Position numbers and translations under genes: made by a program. Below, piece by piece: positions 12,479 through 22,143 of a DNA stretch of 64,000 nt. The first letter of the stretch is position 1. Each line of letters opens with the position of its first letter. This DNA comes from Misgurnus anguillicaudatus. Taxonomy: Eukaryota; Chordata; Actinopteri; Cypriniformes; Cobitidae. A model generated the notes under the pieces. It searched no databases. It was not told where the DNA came from and saw only the letters and a list, made by a program, of their open reading frames with translations. The stretch is from NCBI RefSeq assembly GCF_027580225.2, contig NC_073356.2, positions 8,649,001 through 8,713,000 on the forward strand, given 5' to 3'.

Positions 12479-14300
12479 GAATGCGGGTCACACGCCGAAA
12501 AAGTTTGAGAACCATTGTCCTACATAATAACATTGTGTAAAAAATAACCTTGATATCTTTAATATTGACTGAGTAACGTCAACTGGTCAATGAGTGAAAT
12601 CAACCTTTGATGCAGCTAATCTCATCATTAGATTGTGAGACTATAGCCTGGATCTAACAGACAGTGTCACAACTCTGTGCTTGATATGCATGTCCTTTGC
12701 TTGACCCTTGACCTCTTGAAACGCTGAATAATCAGATGTGTCAGTGTGAGGGTTGGGTTTTTGTGAGTACGGCGTATGGAGGAAGAAGCACAGCCACGGG
12801 TGACAGTTCCACCGACAACATTAATACAGCATTTGTTATCAGCAGTCCAGTGACCTGGATCACTTTCCCTTTAGTCCAATGAGGAGACCTTGTCCTGTCA
12901 CTCTCAGACATTTTCACTTCACAACAATCTCTGCAGTGTCTGCCTTAGAAACAATGACGACAGAGGATTTGAATATGTGCTTGGTGATATGCAATGTCAT
13001 AGAAGAGCCATTTTTGCTGTATGAAGATCCTTTAACATCTGAACAATGTGAAAAAGTTATAAAAAGTTAAAAGAAATCTTTCTTTGGAGAACCTTTGATT
13101 GGATGTTTTTGGAGGAACCGGAAATGATTCTTCTATGGCATCACCTTTTGTATAAACTTTCATTTTAAGGGTGTGCTTGGTGGATTAAATATGATCAGAT
13201 TTTCAGACAGTTGCATCATAACATCTGTTTATGTATGGATTTATCTTTAGCGTGTTTTCACTGCTGTTGAGACACAATGGTCTGTCAAGTGAGGGGGATA
13301 ACCACTCGATGAATGGAAGGAAGAGTGGAGACAGGAAGCCCACCAGTCTGAGGAAACATACTGAAACTTTATCCATATGCCTTTGTCTCCTCGCTGTCCT
13401 GTGTGCAGAAATGCACTCACATGTTCACATGACTGCAAAAATCATATGTGACCCTGTCTGTGACAGGCTAAAGTCTCAAAATTAAAATTTAAGATTATAG
13501 GAGCATCAAAGTTCGATTTGTACTTTTAATTTCAATCTGTGATATGATCTTATACAGTCAGTATTAAAGATATCAAGGTTATATTTTCACACAATGTTTC
13601 ACACACTATAGGATGGTTTTATGTAGAAAACAGTAAATCACAAAAAATGACTTTAGATGGGTTTCACAGGCAGGGTCTCATATTTTTCTTTAGCAAACTG
13701 TGACGTCATAGACTCCTCCTCATTCATTTTTTGAAGTTAGACTTCCACCATTTTAGTATTGCTCAATCTATTTATTACTAACACTATACCAATAAAAGAA
13801 AAAACCCAAATGAAAACAATCCATTTTATAATTAAATATTGTAAAATATTTGTAGGGTTGCTATTGTCCATTAAAAGGTATAGTTTTTTAACAGTACTGT
13901 ATATGAGTTCCACACACTATCTGATCCTATGACCTTTTGCACTGCTAATGTAATGCAATGAAAAAACAATGTTAATTGTAAAAATATCACATATTTTTTT
14001 TAAACAACAGTGCTATTTATTCCTTGCAATGTAAAGACCAAGTTCCTACAAACATACAGTATCTTTTCACATGCATTAAACTTTTACGATCTCATTTCAT
14101 GAGCTTAAAGGCTGCAAAACTCCATCTAGAACTATCCAGAGCCAATGATGGCTAGCGTCAGTGTCATTTTCAAGGCTTACTTGGCTTGTGTGTGTGTTAT
14201 GTGTTGTGCATGTGTGTAAAAGTACTGTAGAAAAAAAAATCTTTTCTGCCTGTACTGAACACATTGAATCTGAGTGATCACACCAATAGTTAGAAATACA
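12479..14300. other. Non-coding stretch with a SINE fragment
   Basis: The first 40 bases (…aaaaagtttgagaaccattg) look like a hAT-type terminus. Bases 13905-13965 contain ctatgaccttttgcactgc, the minus-strand B-box side of the tRNA-derived SINE seen fuller at 27652-27828. The rest shows no supported gene. Confidence 0.4.
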
Positions 14301-14510
14301 GTTCCCTTTCAGTCGGTCACTACGACGTCACGTCGATGACCGACGAATTGGGAGCTCGCTAGAGAGACCAATCTGCTTCGAGTGTAACTAGAAAGAGCCA
14401 ATGAACATTGGCATGCAGTATTTGCATATGCCGGCCACGCCCCGCCGGGGGAGTATAAATACAGCCGGCAGCTGAACTGCATTTCACTCTTCGCTTCGGA
14501 GCCGAGCAGT
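14301..14510 (+). repeat. DIRS copy 1 left inverted terminal repeat with TATA box
   Basis: The reverse complement is found at 20244-20432. The tip forms its own small inverted repeat (gtcggtca ... tgaccgac) around a gacgtcacgtc core. A TATA box (tataaata) lies near 14454-14461, about 280 bases upstream of the gag start, so the repeat probably carries the element's promoter. The inverted copy places an outward-mirrored promoter at the other end. Confidence 0.85.
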
Positions 14511-14739
14511 TGTGTTCTGTTCCTGCTAAAGAGTTGGAGAGAGAGCTTTTGTTTCTTTGTTGGCGATTCAGCACTGTAGTGGTGCCGGCTGTTTTACCTT
14601 CTTGTGACTTGGCTGGTTACCCCTATTAGCTTCAGCAAAGAGTGAATTTCCTCTAAAAGAGTTGCACGGGGGTTTTTTTGCGTCTTTTTAAAGACAGCAT
14701 TTCCCCCGTGTTCACGGGTGTGTTCGCGTCTTTTTAAAG

Positions 14740-16212
14740 ATGGCTTTCCACCCGTGTGTTTCTGGATGCGGCAGATATTTGGCGCCTACGGATGGTCACG
14801 ATCGCTGCATGACGTGCATGGGGTTGGCACACGCGGAGGCAGCGTTCGTGGATGGTTCATGTTCCCATTGCGGGAATATGTCCATCGCGGTCTTGCGGTC
14901 GAGACTCTGCTACCTAAAGAGGGGTGGAGTTCCCATTCCGTTGCCCCGGTCAAAGCCGCCCCCCGCGGGGCGTGCCGCGTCGGGCTCGGAGTGTTCCGAC
15001 CTGAGGATTACAGTGAGGAATCCCGCGGCTGGGCAACAACCCACCGAGGCTCCTCACTCCTCAAGGCTGCAGCCAGTAGAGTTGCCGGGGGAAGCTGGCG
15101 GGCTACCTTCGGGCGCACCGTCCCTATCCTTCGGGTCTCCCGTAGATGACCGGATTTCAGTCGCGGCATCGGAGGGTGAGCTTGTCGGCTCCGCGGACGA
15201 GGATGAGGAGGCGTTGCCACCTTCGGGGCGGGTGGCGCGTTCCGATTCCGACCCGGAAATGATGGCTATGCTCGGCCGGGCAGCCGCGGAGGTCGGGCTT
15301 GAGTGGTCTCCACCACCAGAGCCTGGTCCCTCTAGGCTGGATGATTGGTTCCTTGGGGCTGCTCGCGCTGCACCGCAGCGCTCCCCGCAGGTGCCTTTCT
15401 TCCCGGAAGTGCATGAGGAGCTTACGAGATCGTGGACGGCACCTTTTACTGCCCGAAACCGGTCTCGCATCTCCTCCCCCCTCACCACCCTCCAGGGGGG
15501 GGCAGTTAAAGGGTACATGGCGGTTCCCTCGGTGGAGCGGTCGGTCGCGATGCAACTGTGTCCGGCCACCGCCTCTACATGGCGGGATAAGCCTGTGCTC
15601 CCCTCGCGGGCTTGTCAGCACTCGTCCAGTCTAACTGGCAGTGCCTATCGGGCTTGTGGGGAGGCTGCCTCCGCTCTCCACGCTATGGCCTTACTGCAGG
15701 TCCATCAGGCCAAGGCGCTGAAGGATCTGCATGAGGGTGGTCATGACCCCGCAGTTCTGGCTGAGCTGCGCACTGCGACGGACCTGGCGCTTCGTGCGAC
15801 TAAGGTTACGTCACAGTCCCTGGGCCGTGCGATGTCCACTCTCGTGGTCCAGGAACGTCATCTTTGGCTGTGCCTGGCAGATATGCGAGACGCCGAGAAG
15901 ATCCGCTTCCTGAATGCCCCCATATCCCAGGCCGGCCTCTTCGGCGACGCGGTCGAGAGCTTCGCTCAGCAGTTTTCGGCCGCTCAAAAGCAGACTGAGG
16001 CTATTCGACACATCCTGCCCCGGCGCCAAGCAGCTGCACCTCCGCCGGTTGCAGTGCCTCAGCCAGCTCGTCGCCGAGGGCGTCCCCCTTCGTCCGCCCC
16101 TGCTCCTGCACAGCAACCTAAACGGCGTCGTGGAGCCGGGCGTGGGAGGGCTGCCCAGCCCGTCCAGCCTCCTGTGAAACCTGGCGGCAAGCACAAGGGG
16201 AAGCGGCCCTGA
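14740..16212 (+). CDS. DIRS gag-like (ORF1) protein, copy 1
   Basis: This 490-residue protein begins MAFHPC. The first 45 residues hold a dense Cys/His pattern (C6, C10, H20, C23, C26, H31, C41, C44), probably a zinc-binding module. It is conserved in the second element despite strong divergence around it. Residues about 60-200 are acidic, Ser/Pro-rich and probably disordered. Residues about 300-430 are Ala/Leu-rich and helical (motifs LHAMALLQVHQAKAL and ERHLWLCLADM), plausibly the particle-forming part. The C-terminus (445-490) is strongly basic (RRRGRPP, KRRRGAGRGR), fitting nucleic-acid binding. The start at 14740 is chosen because MAF aligns with the other copy. Assigning gag function is by position in the element, not by a recognised gag family motif. 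Confidence 0.85.
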   Translation: MAFHPCVSGCGRYLAPTDGHDRCMTCMGLAHAEAAFVDGSCSHCGNMSIAVLRSRLCYLKRGGVPIPLPRSKPPPAGRAASGSECSDLRITVRNPAAGQQPTEAPHSSRLQPVELPGEAGGLPSGAPSLSFGSPVDDRISVAASEGELVGSADEDEEALPPSGRVARSDSDPEMMAMLGRAAAEVGLEWSPPPEPGPSRLDDWFLGAARAAPQRSPQVPFFPEVHEELTRSWTAPFTARNRSRISSPLTTLQGGAVKGYMAVPSVERSVAMQLCPATASTWRDKPVLPSRACQHSSSLTGSAYRACGEAASALHAMALLQVHQAKALKDLHEGGHDPAVLAELRTATDLALRATKVTSQSLGRAMSTLVVQERHLWLCLADMRDAEKIRFLNAPISQAGLFGDAVESFAQQFSAAQKQTEAIRHILPRRQAAAPPPVAVPQPARRRGRPPSSAPAPAQQPKRRRGAGRGRAAQPVQPPVKPGGKHKGKRP

Positions 16213-16228
16213 GACGGGCGACCTAGAG

Positions 16229-18523
16229 GTGTCGAGGACTGCTCTTCAGGATGTGGTGACCGCACCACTCCCTCCCCCGGAAGAGGGCCGGGTGGAAAAT
16301 CCTATGTTTTTTGTTTCTGTTCCGCCGCTGGCTTTTCAGCCGGCGGTACCCAAAATTTCAAAGAAAGAGCAGTTTCCCCCATCTCTAGGTCTTCAGAGGG
16401 CTCGGAGGACGGCGGACAATGTGTACCTGTCTCGTCTTCAGCCACCTCTCGCGCCAGTGGACACGATTGGGCGTTCGAGGGACTCAACAGAGGGTCTTCA
16501 CGTTCCTTCTGTCCAAATATGGAGTCAGGTCAGTGCCAAAACACGCACTCACACCCCACTTCGGGCATCTACGGAGAGCCCCGGCCTCAGCACCTGGACT
16601 CCATCGAGCTGCCCCTCCCCGGGTACGTCTGTGGTGCCGATGAGCCCGCTGGTCCGGTGTTTGGGGGCGTGGTTAACCCTTCCCAACCCGTCTCGCTGGC
16701 TCCTTCGCACCGTCAGACTCGGCTATGCGATTCAATTCGCCCGGCGCCCGCCGAAGTTCAAGGGCATCCACTTCACTGCAGTGAGACGTGCGGATGCTCA
16801 CGTTTTGCGGGCAGAGATTGCCGTCCTACTGGCGAAGGACGCAATAGAGCCGGTCCCTCCAGCCGATATGAGGTCGGGTTTTTACAGCCCTTACTTCATT
16901 GTGCCCAAGAAGGGAGGAGGGTTACGACCGATCCTGGACTTGCGTGCACTGAACAAGGCACTTCACAAGATGCCGTTCAAGATGCTAACGCAGAAACGCA
17001 TCTTCAAGTGCGTCCGTCCCCACGATTGGTTTGCAGCTATCGACCTGAAGGACGCGTACTTTCATGTTTCGATTCTTCCCCGACACAGACCATTTCTGCG
17101 TTTTGCGTTCGAGGGACAAGCATATCAGTACAAAGTTCTCCCCTTCGGGCTGTCCCTATCTCCCCGCGTCTTCACGAAGGTCGCGGAGGGGGCCCTTGCC
17201 CCCATGAGGGAGCAGGGCGTTCGCATTCTCAATTACCTCGACGACTGGCTGATCTTGGCACAGTCTCGGGAGCAGTTGTGTGTCCACAGGGACATGGTGC
17301 TCAGGCACCTTGCCCATTTGGGCCTTCGGGTCAACTGGGAGAAGAGCAAACTTGCACCTGTGCAGCAGATCTCTTATCTCGGTATGGAACTGGACTCGGT
17401 TGCCCAAACGGCACGTCTCACACAAGAGCGTGCCCAGTCAATGTTGAACTGCTTGAATTTATTCAAACGCAGGACGGTGGTTCCTCTGAAATTATTTCAG
17501 AGGCTCCTGGGGCATATGGCAGCCGCAGCGGCCGTAACGCCGCTTGGGCTGCTTCATATGAGGCCACTCCAGCATTGGCTACACGACCGAGTCCCGAGAT
17601 GGGCGTGGCGGCGCGGCACCCATCGTGTGCAGGTCACATCAGCTTGCCGCCTCACCTTCGTCCCGTGGACGGACCCGTCATTTCTTCGGGCCGGTGTGCC
17701 CTTAGAACAGGTGTCCAGGCATACTGTTGTATTCACAGATGCTTCAACCACGGGTTGGGGGGCCACGTGCAACGGGCATGCAGTCTCCGGGGTCTGGACG
17801 GGTCCCCAGCTGCACTGGCACATCAATTGCCTCGAGTTGTTGGCAGTACGTCTCGCATTGAGCCGACTGAAGTGTTGGTTACGAGGCAAAGACGTACTAG
17901 TCCGCACAGACAGCACTGCAACCGTAGCATATGTCAACCGCCAAGGTGGTGTACGCTCTCGGCGCATGTCTCAACTCGCCCGCCATCTCCTTCTGTGGAG
18001 TCAGAAGCATCTGAGGTCGCTTCGAGCCATTCACATCCCGGGCACATTGAATCACGCAGCAGACGAGCTCTCGCGGGCATCACTCCCAGGCGAATGGCGA
18101 CTCCACCCCCAGACGGTCCAGCTGATTTGGGGTCGGTTCGGAGCTGCACAGGTGGACCTGTTCGCGTCTCCAGAAACCACCCACTGCCACTTGTTTTACT
18201 CCCTGACCGAGGGGACACTCGGCACGGACGCACTGGCTCACAGCTGGCCGCGGGGCATGCGCAAATATGCGTTTCCCCCAGTGAGGCTTCTTGCACAAAC
18301 GTTGTGCAAAGTCAGGGAGGACGAGGAGCAGGTGCTGCTAGTTGCACCGTACTGGCCCAACCGTACCTGGTTCCCGGAACTAGTTCTCCTTGCGACAGGC
18401 CCTCCCTGGCGCATTCCTCTGAGGAGAGATCTCCTCTCTCAGAGACAGGGCATCCTGTGGCACCCGCGCCCGGACCTCTGGAAACTCCATGTGTGGTCCC
18501 TGGACGGGACGCGGAGGTTCTGA
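16229..18523 (+). CDS. DIRS pol: reverse transcriptase, RNase H and methyltransferase-like tail, copy 1
   Basis: This is a 764-codon frame, +1 relative to gag, beginning 17 bases after the gag stop. The first codon here is GTG and the first ATG is at 16304 (codon 26), so the true start, or a frameshift from gag, is unresolved. RT motifs run from about residue 216 (FYSPYFIVPKKGGGLRP) through VLPFGLSLSPRVF to the catalytic YLDD at 336-339. RNase H follows with D504 (FTDAS), E536 (CLELLA) and D561 (RTDSTA). The tail has VDLFA (642-646) and APYWP (706-710), in the position where DIRS elements carry a Dam-like methyltransferase domain; that assignment is weaker. The protein should copy the element RNA into cDNA. 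No internal stop was found. Confidence 0.92.
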   Translation: MSRTALQDVVTAPLPPPEEGRVENPMFFVSVPPLAFQPAVPKISKKEQFPPSLGLQRARRTADNVYLSRLQPPLAPVDTIGRSRDSTEGLHVPSVQIWSQVSAKTRTHTPLRASTESPGLSTWTPSSCPSPGTSVVPMSPLVRCLGAWLTLPNPSRWLLRTVRLGYAIQFARRPPKFKGIHFTAVRRADAHVLRAEIAVLLAKDAIEPVPPADMRSGFYSPYFIVPKKGGGLRPILDLRALNKALHKMPFKMLTQKRIFKCVRPHDWFAAIDLKDAYFHVSILPRHRPFLRFAFEGQAYQYKVLPFGLSLSPRVFTKVAEGALAPMREQGVRILNYLDDWLILAQSREQLCVHRDMVLRHLAHLGLRVNWEKSKLAPVQQISYLGMELDSVAQTARLTQERAQSMLNCLNLFKRRTVVPLKLFQRLLGHMAAAAAVTPLGLLHMRPLQHWLHDRVPRWAWRRGTHRVQVTSACRLTFVPWTDPSFLRAGVPLEQVSRHTVVFTDASTTGWGATCNGHAVSGVWTGPQLHWHINCLELLAVRLALSRLKCWLRGKDVLVRTDSTATVAYVNRQGGVRSRRMSQLARHLLLWSQKHLRSLRAIHIPGTLNHAADELSRASLPGEWRLHPQTVQLIWGRFGAAQVDLFASPETTHCHLFYSLTEGTLGTDALAHSWPRGMRKYAFPPVRLLAQTLCKVREDEEQVLLVAPYWPNRTWFPELVLLATGPPWRIPLRRDLLSQRQGILWHPRPDLWKLHVWSLDGTRRF

Positions 18524-19521
18524 GTGGCCTACCCCAGCAGGTAGTGCACACCATCACTTCAGCACGAGCACCGTCTACGAGACAGGTGTATGCTTTGAAG
18601 TGGAACCTGTTCAGCGAATGGTGTTCTCTCCATCGAGAGGACCCCCGGAAATGCTCGGTCGGTGTCGTGCTTTTGTTCTTACAACAGGGGTTGGAGCGTC
18701 GCCTGTCCCCCTCCACCCTTAAGGTGTATGTTGCTGCAATCTCTGCCCACCACGACTCCATAGCAGGTAAGTCGGTGGGCATGCACGACCTGGTCATCAG
18801 GTTCCTTAGGGGGGCGAGAAGGTTAAATCCACCTCGTCCTCCATCTATACCCTCTTGGGACCTATCCTTGGTGCTTAAAGCACTCCAGGGGGCCCCTTTT
18901 GAGCCGTTGCAGTCTGTGCAGCTTAAGTTTCTGTCTATGAAGACTCTGCTCCTGGCAGCGTTGGCCTCGATAAAGAGAGTAGGGGACCTGCACGCCTTTT
19001 CGGTCGACGATTCGTGCCTCGAGTTCGGCCCGGCTGATTCTTATGTGATTTTGAGACCTCGGCCCGGCTACGTGCCCAAGGTTCCTACCACTCCCTTTAA
19101 GGATCAGGTTGTGAACTTGCAAGCGCTGCCCCTGGAGGAGGCAGATCCAGCCCTGGCCTTGCTCTGTCCCGTCCGTGCTTTACGTATATACGTGGACCGA
19201 ACGCATAGCCTCAGGACCTCAGAGCAGCTCTTTGTCTGCTATGGGGGACAGCAAAAGGGGAAAGCTGTCTCCAAGCAGAGGATGTCGCACTGGATAGTGG
19301 ACGCCATCACCCTGGCTTATCAAGCTCAGGGTTCGCCATGCCCTCTCAGACTGCGAGCTCACTCAACTAGAAGTGTGGCTTCCTCCTGGGCCTTAGCGCG
19401 TGGTGCCTCCCTATCGGACATTTGTAGAGCTGCGGGCTGGGCGACCCCTAACACGTTCGCTAGGTTTTATAGCCTCCGTGTCGAGCCGGTATCCTCCCGG
19501 GTTCTCACCCTAACGGGATAA
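18094..19521 (+). CDS. DIRS tyrosine recombinase, copy 1
   Basis: The recombinase replaces an integrase and should insert circular cDNA by strand exchange. Numbered in the open frame that begins at 16519 (1000 codons), the domain spans about 682-1000. It has the N-terminal SAM-like part (RAPSTRQVYALKWNLF), R820 (IKRVGDL), the HxxR box H948/R951 (HSTRS), W974 (AAGWATPNTF) and nucleophile Y984 (RFYSL). The whole recognisable domain lies after the RT stop at 18523. I give the ATG at 18094 as start because an equivalent ATG (MATPPPDGPAD) exists in the second copy. The frame stays open far upstream, overlapping RT for 2 kb, so the start is uncertain. Confidence 0.85.
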   Translation: MATPPPDGPADLGSVRSCTGGPVRVSRNHPLPLVLLPDRGDTRHGRTGSQLAAGHAQICVSPSEASCTNVVQSQGGRGAGAASCTVLAQPYLVPGTSSPCDRPSLAHSSEERSPLSETGHPVAPAPGPLETPCVVPGRDAEVLSGLPQQVVHTITSARAPSTRQVYALKWNLFSEWCSLHREDPRKCSVGVVLLFLQQGLERRLSPSTLKVYVAAISAHHDSIAGKSVGMHDLVIRFLRGARRLNPPRPPSIPSWDLSLVLKALQGAPFEPLQSVQLKFLSMKTLLLAALASIKRVGDLHAFSVDDSCLEFGPADSYVILRPRPGYVPKVPTTPFKDQVVNLQALPLEEADPALALLCPVRALRIYVDRTHSLRTSEQLFVCYGGQQKGKAVSKQRMSHWIVDAITLAYQAQGSPCPLRLRAHSTRSVASSWALARGASLSDICRAAGWATPNTFARFYSLRVEPVSSRVLTLTG

Positions 19522-20088
19522 GGGCTCGGAGAGACCCGGCCCGAGTGTCGGCTTGCAGCGCCATTAGGGCGCTAGTTTGGTGCCAGAAGTTCCCTTGTAA
19601 ACTCTACCACTTCCTCCAACGCCTTAGCGTCAGATGTGGCGGAGCGTCTGGCGCTGGCCTTCCTTTGGTGAATTCATGTAAGCCCTTGTTAGGCCTGGCG
19701 TCCATACGTAGCGACCTTTGGATTCCCGTGTGTGTATTTCCGTGGTATAGCTGGAACCACGTTTCCCTGGCAGAACTTCTCTGCCGTCTCCGGGCGATGT
19801 AGCCTCTTTGTACACCCCAGAGACTTCACGTACAGTGAAAACCCTTTTGCGGTTATTTCATTTTGTTTTTCCACAGTAGAGCCCCCTAAGAGGCTGTGGT
19901 TTCCGCAGCGTTCCATTACCGCCGGAATGGTTACGCTTCCCGGTGTTAAGTGCCACTGTTTGGGTTATAGGAACAGCACTGGCCGGCTTCCTTGCGTAAG
20001 CCCTGTCTTGGCGACTCTATAGCAAGAGTCCAAGAGGCTTACGCAGGACACTGGAAGGGGCAGCCGCCGTGGCGCTTTGGTAGGGGTT

Positions 20089-20200
20089 CCCAATTCGTCG
20101 GTCATCGACGTGACGTCGTAGTGACCGACTGAAAGGGAACGTCTCGGTTACGGATGTAACCCTCGTTCCCTGAAGGCAGGGAACGGAGACGTCACGTCCC
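20089..20200 (+). repeat. DIRS copy 1 internal complementary region
   Basis: The first half (cccaattcgtcgg ... gactgaaagggaac) is the complement of the element's left tip. The second half (gtctcggttacgg ... gagacgtcacgtc) is the complement of its right tip. The junction gggaac/gtctcgg therefore places both element ends side by side, as in the circle junction of DIRS replication models. It also contains the short palindrome gttccctgaaggcagggaac. Confidence 0.9.
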
Positions 20201-20243
20201 CTCGCCACGGCTACTGTACCATTGTTGAGACGGCCGGGTTCTT

Positions 20244-20476
20244 ATGCTCGGCTCCTCAGCGAAAAATGAAATGCAGTTCAGCTGCCGGCTGTATTTATAC
20301 TCCCCCGGCGGGGCGTGGCCGGCATATGCAAATACTGCATGCCAATGTTCATTGGCTCTTTCTAGTTACACTCGAAGCAGATTGGTCTCTCTAGCGAGCT
20401 CCCAATTCGTCGGTCATCGACGTGACGTCTCCGTTCCCTGCCTTCAGGGAACGAGGGTTACATCCGTAACCGAGAC
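20244..20476 (-). repeat. DIRS copy 1 right inverted terminal repeat
   Basis: The reverse complement of 14301-14510 up to the tip, then a right-specific extension (tccgttccctgccttcaggg ... cgagac) that is not in the left end but is represented in the internal complementary region. Confidence 0.88.
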
Positions 20477-20824
20477 GATTTCTTAGTAATTTTCAATGTA
20501 GGCCTATGTGTATTTGTGAATGCATGTGTAAAGGGGCGTTGTGCAAGAAAAACAATGCATTGTGCTGTGTGCTGTCAGGTTAAGTGTGTGTCTGCAGACA
20601 ATTGAAATGTGTATGTGTGTGTTTGTAAGTGGAACAGACATATAAAAGGAATGTTGAAAGGAAAGGAATTGTGAAAGTTACTTGGGAACACAGACAGAGT
20701 ATAAGTGACGCTATTCTCAACAGACATAAGTTACCTTAAAGATAACTTACAGATATAAGACATAATCAGACTAAAGGGGTTACAGCTGTAGAGGATAACT
20801 TCCTTTTGTTTCTTATTATACAAT
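20477..20824. other. GT-rich non-coding flank
   Basis: Contains tgtg-rich simple sequence near 20580-20625. No gene recognised. Confidence 0.4.
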
Positions 20825-20976
20825 GGGGCTGTTGAATGCTTTATTCTGATTGGTTGAGAAATGTTCCATGGGTATGCATTATGTAAGAAAGTGGTAATGT
20901 GGCATGACGCGCAGCTGACTGTGGATGTGCATTATTTTCAAATAATTCAAAGGACCGGAGTAAATTTTTCCACTTA

Positions 20977-21997
20977 TGACGCTTTTCCATTGCATTGTGC
21001 CCCACGGTTTGGTTTGGTTTGGGTCGGGTCAGCTTACTTTTGGGAGCTTTTCCTCTGGGTGCAGTACGTAGTACCCGATACTCCCTACTGAAAAATCCAG
21101 CAAAGACCAGCATAAGCTGGTGAGCTGGTTTTAGCTGGTTTTGCTGGTGTAGGAAGCTGGTTTTGCTGGTGTAGCAAGCTGGTCTAGGTGTGTTTTGGTC
21201 ACATTTTAAGCTGGTCTTGCTGGACTTAGCTGGTCATGCTGGAATACCAGCTGGCCCACCAGCATGACCAGCTTTGTCAGGCTGGGAGGACCAGCATAAA
21301 CCACCTTAAACCACCTTAAACCAGCTGGGGCCAGCTACCAGCTTATGCTGGTTTTGGCTGGATTTTTCAGTAGGGCTTTTTTAGTACCAACTCGGTTGGG
21401 GTTCCAAGCAACTTGAGGTGACGCGAAAACACTGTAGATCACTGATTGGTCTGAGAGAATCGTCACTACCAGCGTCATCGCTATAATGTAAAAGATTAGC
21501 TTTACCTTCATGCTACTTGCGCTGTCTCGATCAAACCTGCTTTCATCTGTGCTCTGCTAAAGTTACCAAACTCCCTTTTAGTGATGAAAAACATCCACAG
21601 GTTGTGAATCAGGAACACCATACCAGTTTTTTTCCAGACTTGCAGTTTGTGGCGGCACATTCGCAATGCACACATCTGCATTTATGCTTAAATGCAACTT
21701 CAATCTCAGCAGAGCGCGTCGACTGACACCACTGGTGTTTTTACAGAAACTGTTATGTGAGAAAATGAAAAATGCGATGTGTAAACAACTATTTGTGGTG
21801 GTCAATTTTAATTTTGTGGCGGACTGAGATGTTAAATGAATGTATGGGAATGTACAACGATGATCTCACTTGTATGATGTCACAGCAGTAGGCAGCGCAA
21901 ATATAACAACACGCCTATAATCCCTCCCACTCTGAAGTGATATTAAACTCAATGGATAAGATAACCAAGCCAATATGAGGTGAGCTGACCTGACCCA
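20977..21997 (-). mobile_element. PIF/Harbinger-like MITE, copy 1, with nested insert
   Basis: The left tip is tgacgcttttccattgcat; TTA lies on both sides (20974-20976 and 21998-22000). It belongs to the same family as 34430-35414 but is inverted relative to it; ccgccacaa and acctgtggatgt appear as complements. The right tip is shortened. It is interrupted at 21083-21375 by a CAGCTGGT-type MITE. No transposase is present. Confidence 0.7.
21083..21375. mobile_element. CAGCTGGT-rich MITE, copy 1
   Basis: The tips are ccctactgaaaaatccagc and gctggatttttcagtaggg, perfect inverted repeats. The interior is built from many 'agctggt/accagct' units in both orientations, so it can fold extensively. 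The flanking dinucleotide is CT on both sides. It is inserted inside the Harbinger-like element. Confidence 0.85.
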
Positions 21998-22002
21998 TTA
22001 TA

Positions 22003-22143
22003 CACTGTAAAAAGTTGGATCAACTTAAAAAATGACTTTAATTGGTAACATCTAAAAAATTTAAGTTATTTCAACTTAATTTTTTAGGTGTTACCAGTTG
22101 AATTCATTTTTTAAATTGATCCAACTTTTACTTTTTTTTTGTG
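22003..22143. mobile_element. Short TA-flanked MITE ('cactgtaaaaagt' family)
   Basis: The left tip is cactgtaaaaagttggatca and the right arm ends attgatccaactttta plus a T-run. TA lies on both sides. Related decayed copies lie near 24360-24480, 59316-59486 and 61025-61310. Confidence 0.65.

Larger units (their letters stand above)
14301..20476 (+). mobile_element. Complete DIRS-type tyrosine-recombinase retrotransposon, copy 1
   Basis: The element starts gttccctttcagtcggtcac and ends cgtaaccgagac. Three ORFs in order encode a gag-like protein, RT-RNase H with a methyltransferase-like tail, and a tyrosine recombinase. The left terminal repeat (14301-about 14510) returns inverted at about 20244-20432, followed by a right-tip extension to 20476. 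An internal complementary region lies at 20089-20200. This is the layout of the DIRS order. It lacks LTRs and, as expected for recombinase-mediated insertion, I see no flanking target duplication. All three ORFs are uninterrupted, so the copy may be young. Confidence 0.93.

Noticed and set aside
11454..12519. hAT element enclosing the TTAA palindrome at 11581-12478
   Set aside because: The right edge looks like a hAT end (gagaaccattg), but the left partner and an 8-bp duplication do not match convincingly.
15054..15569. Long minus-strand open frames across the DIRS gag region
   Set aside because: They are antisense shadows of the GC-rich gag frame, with no domain.
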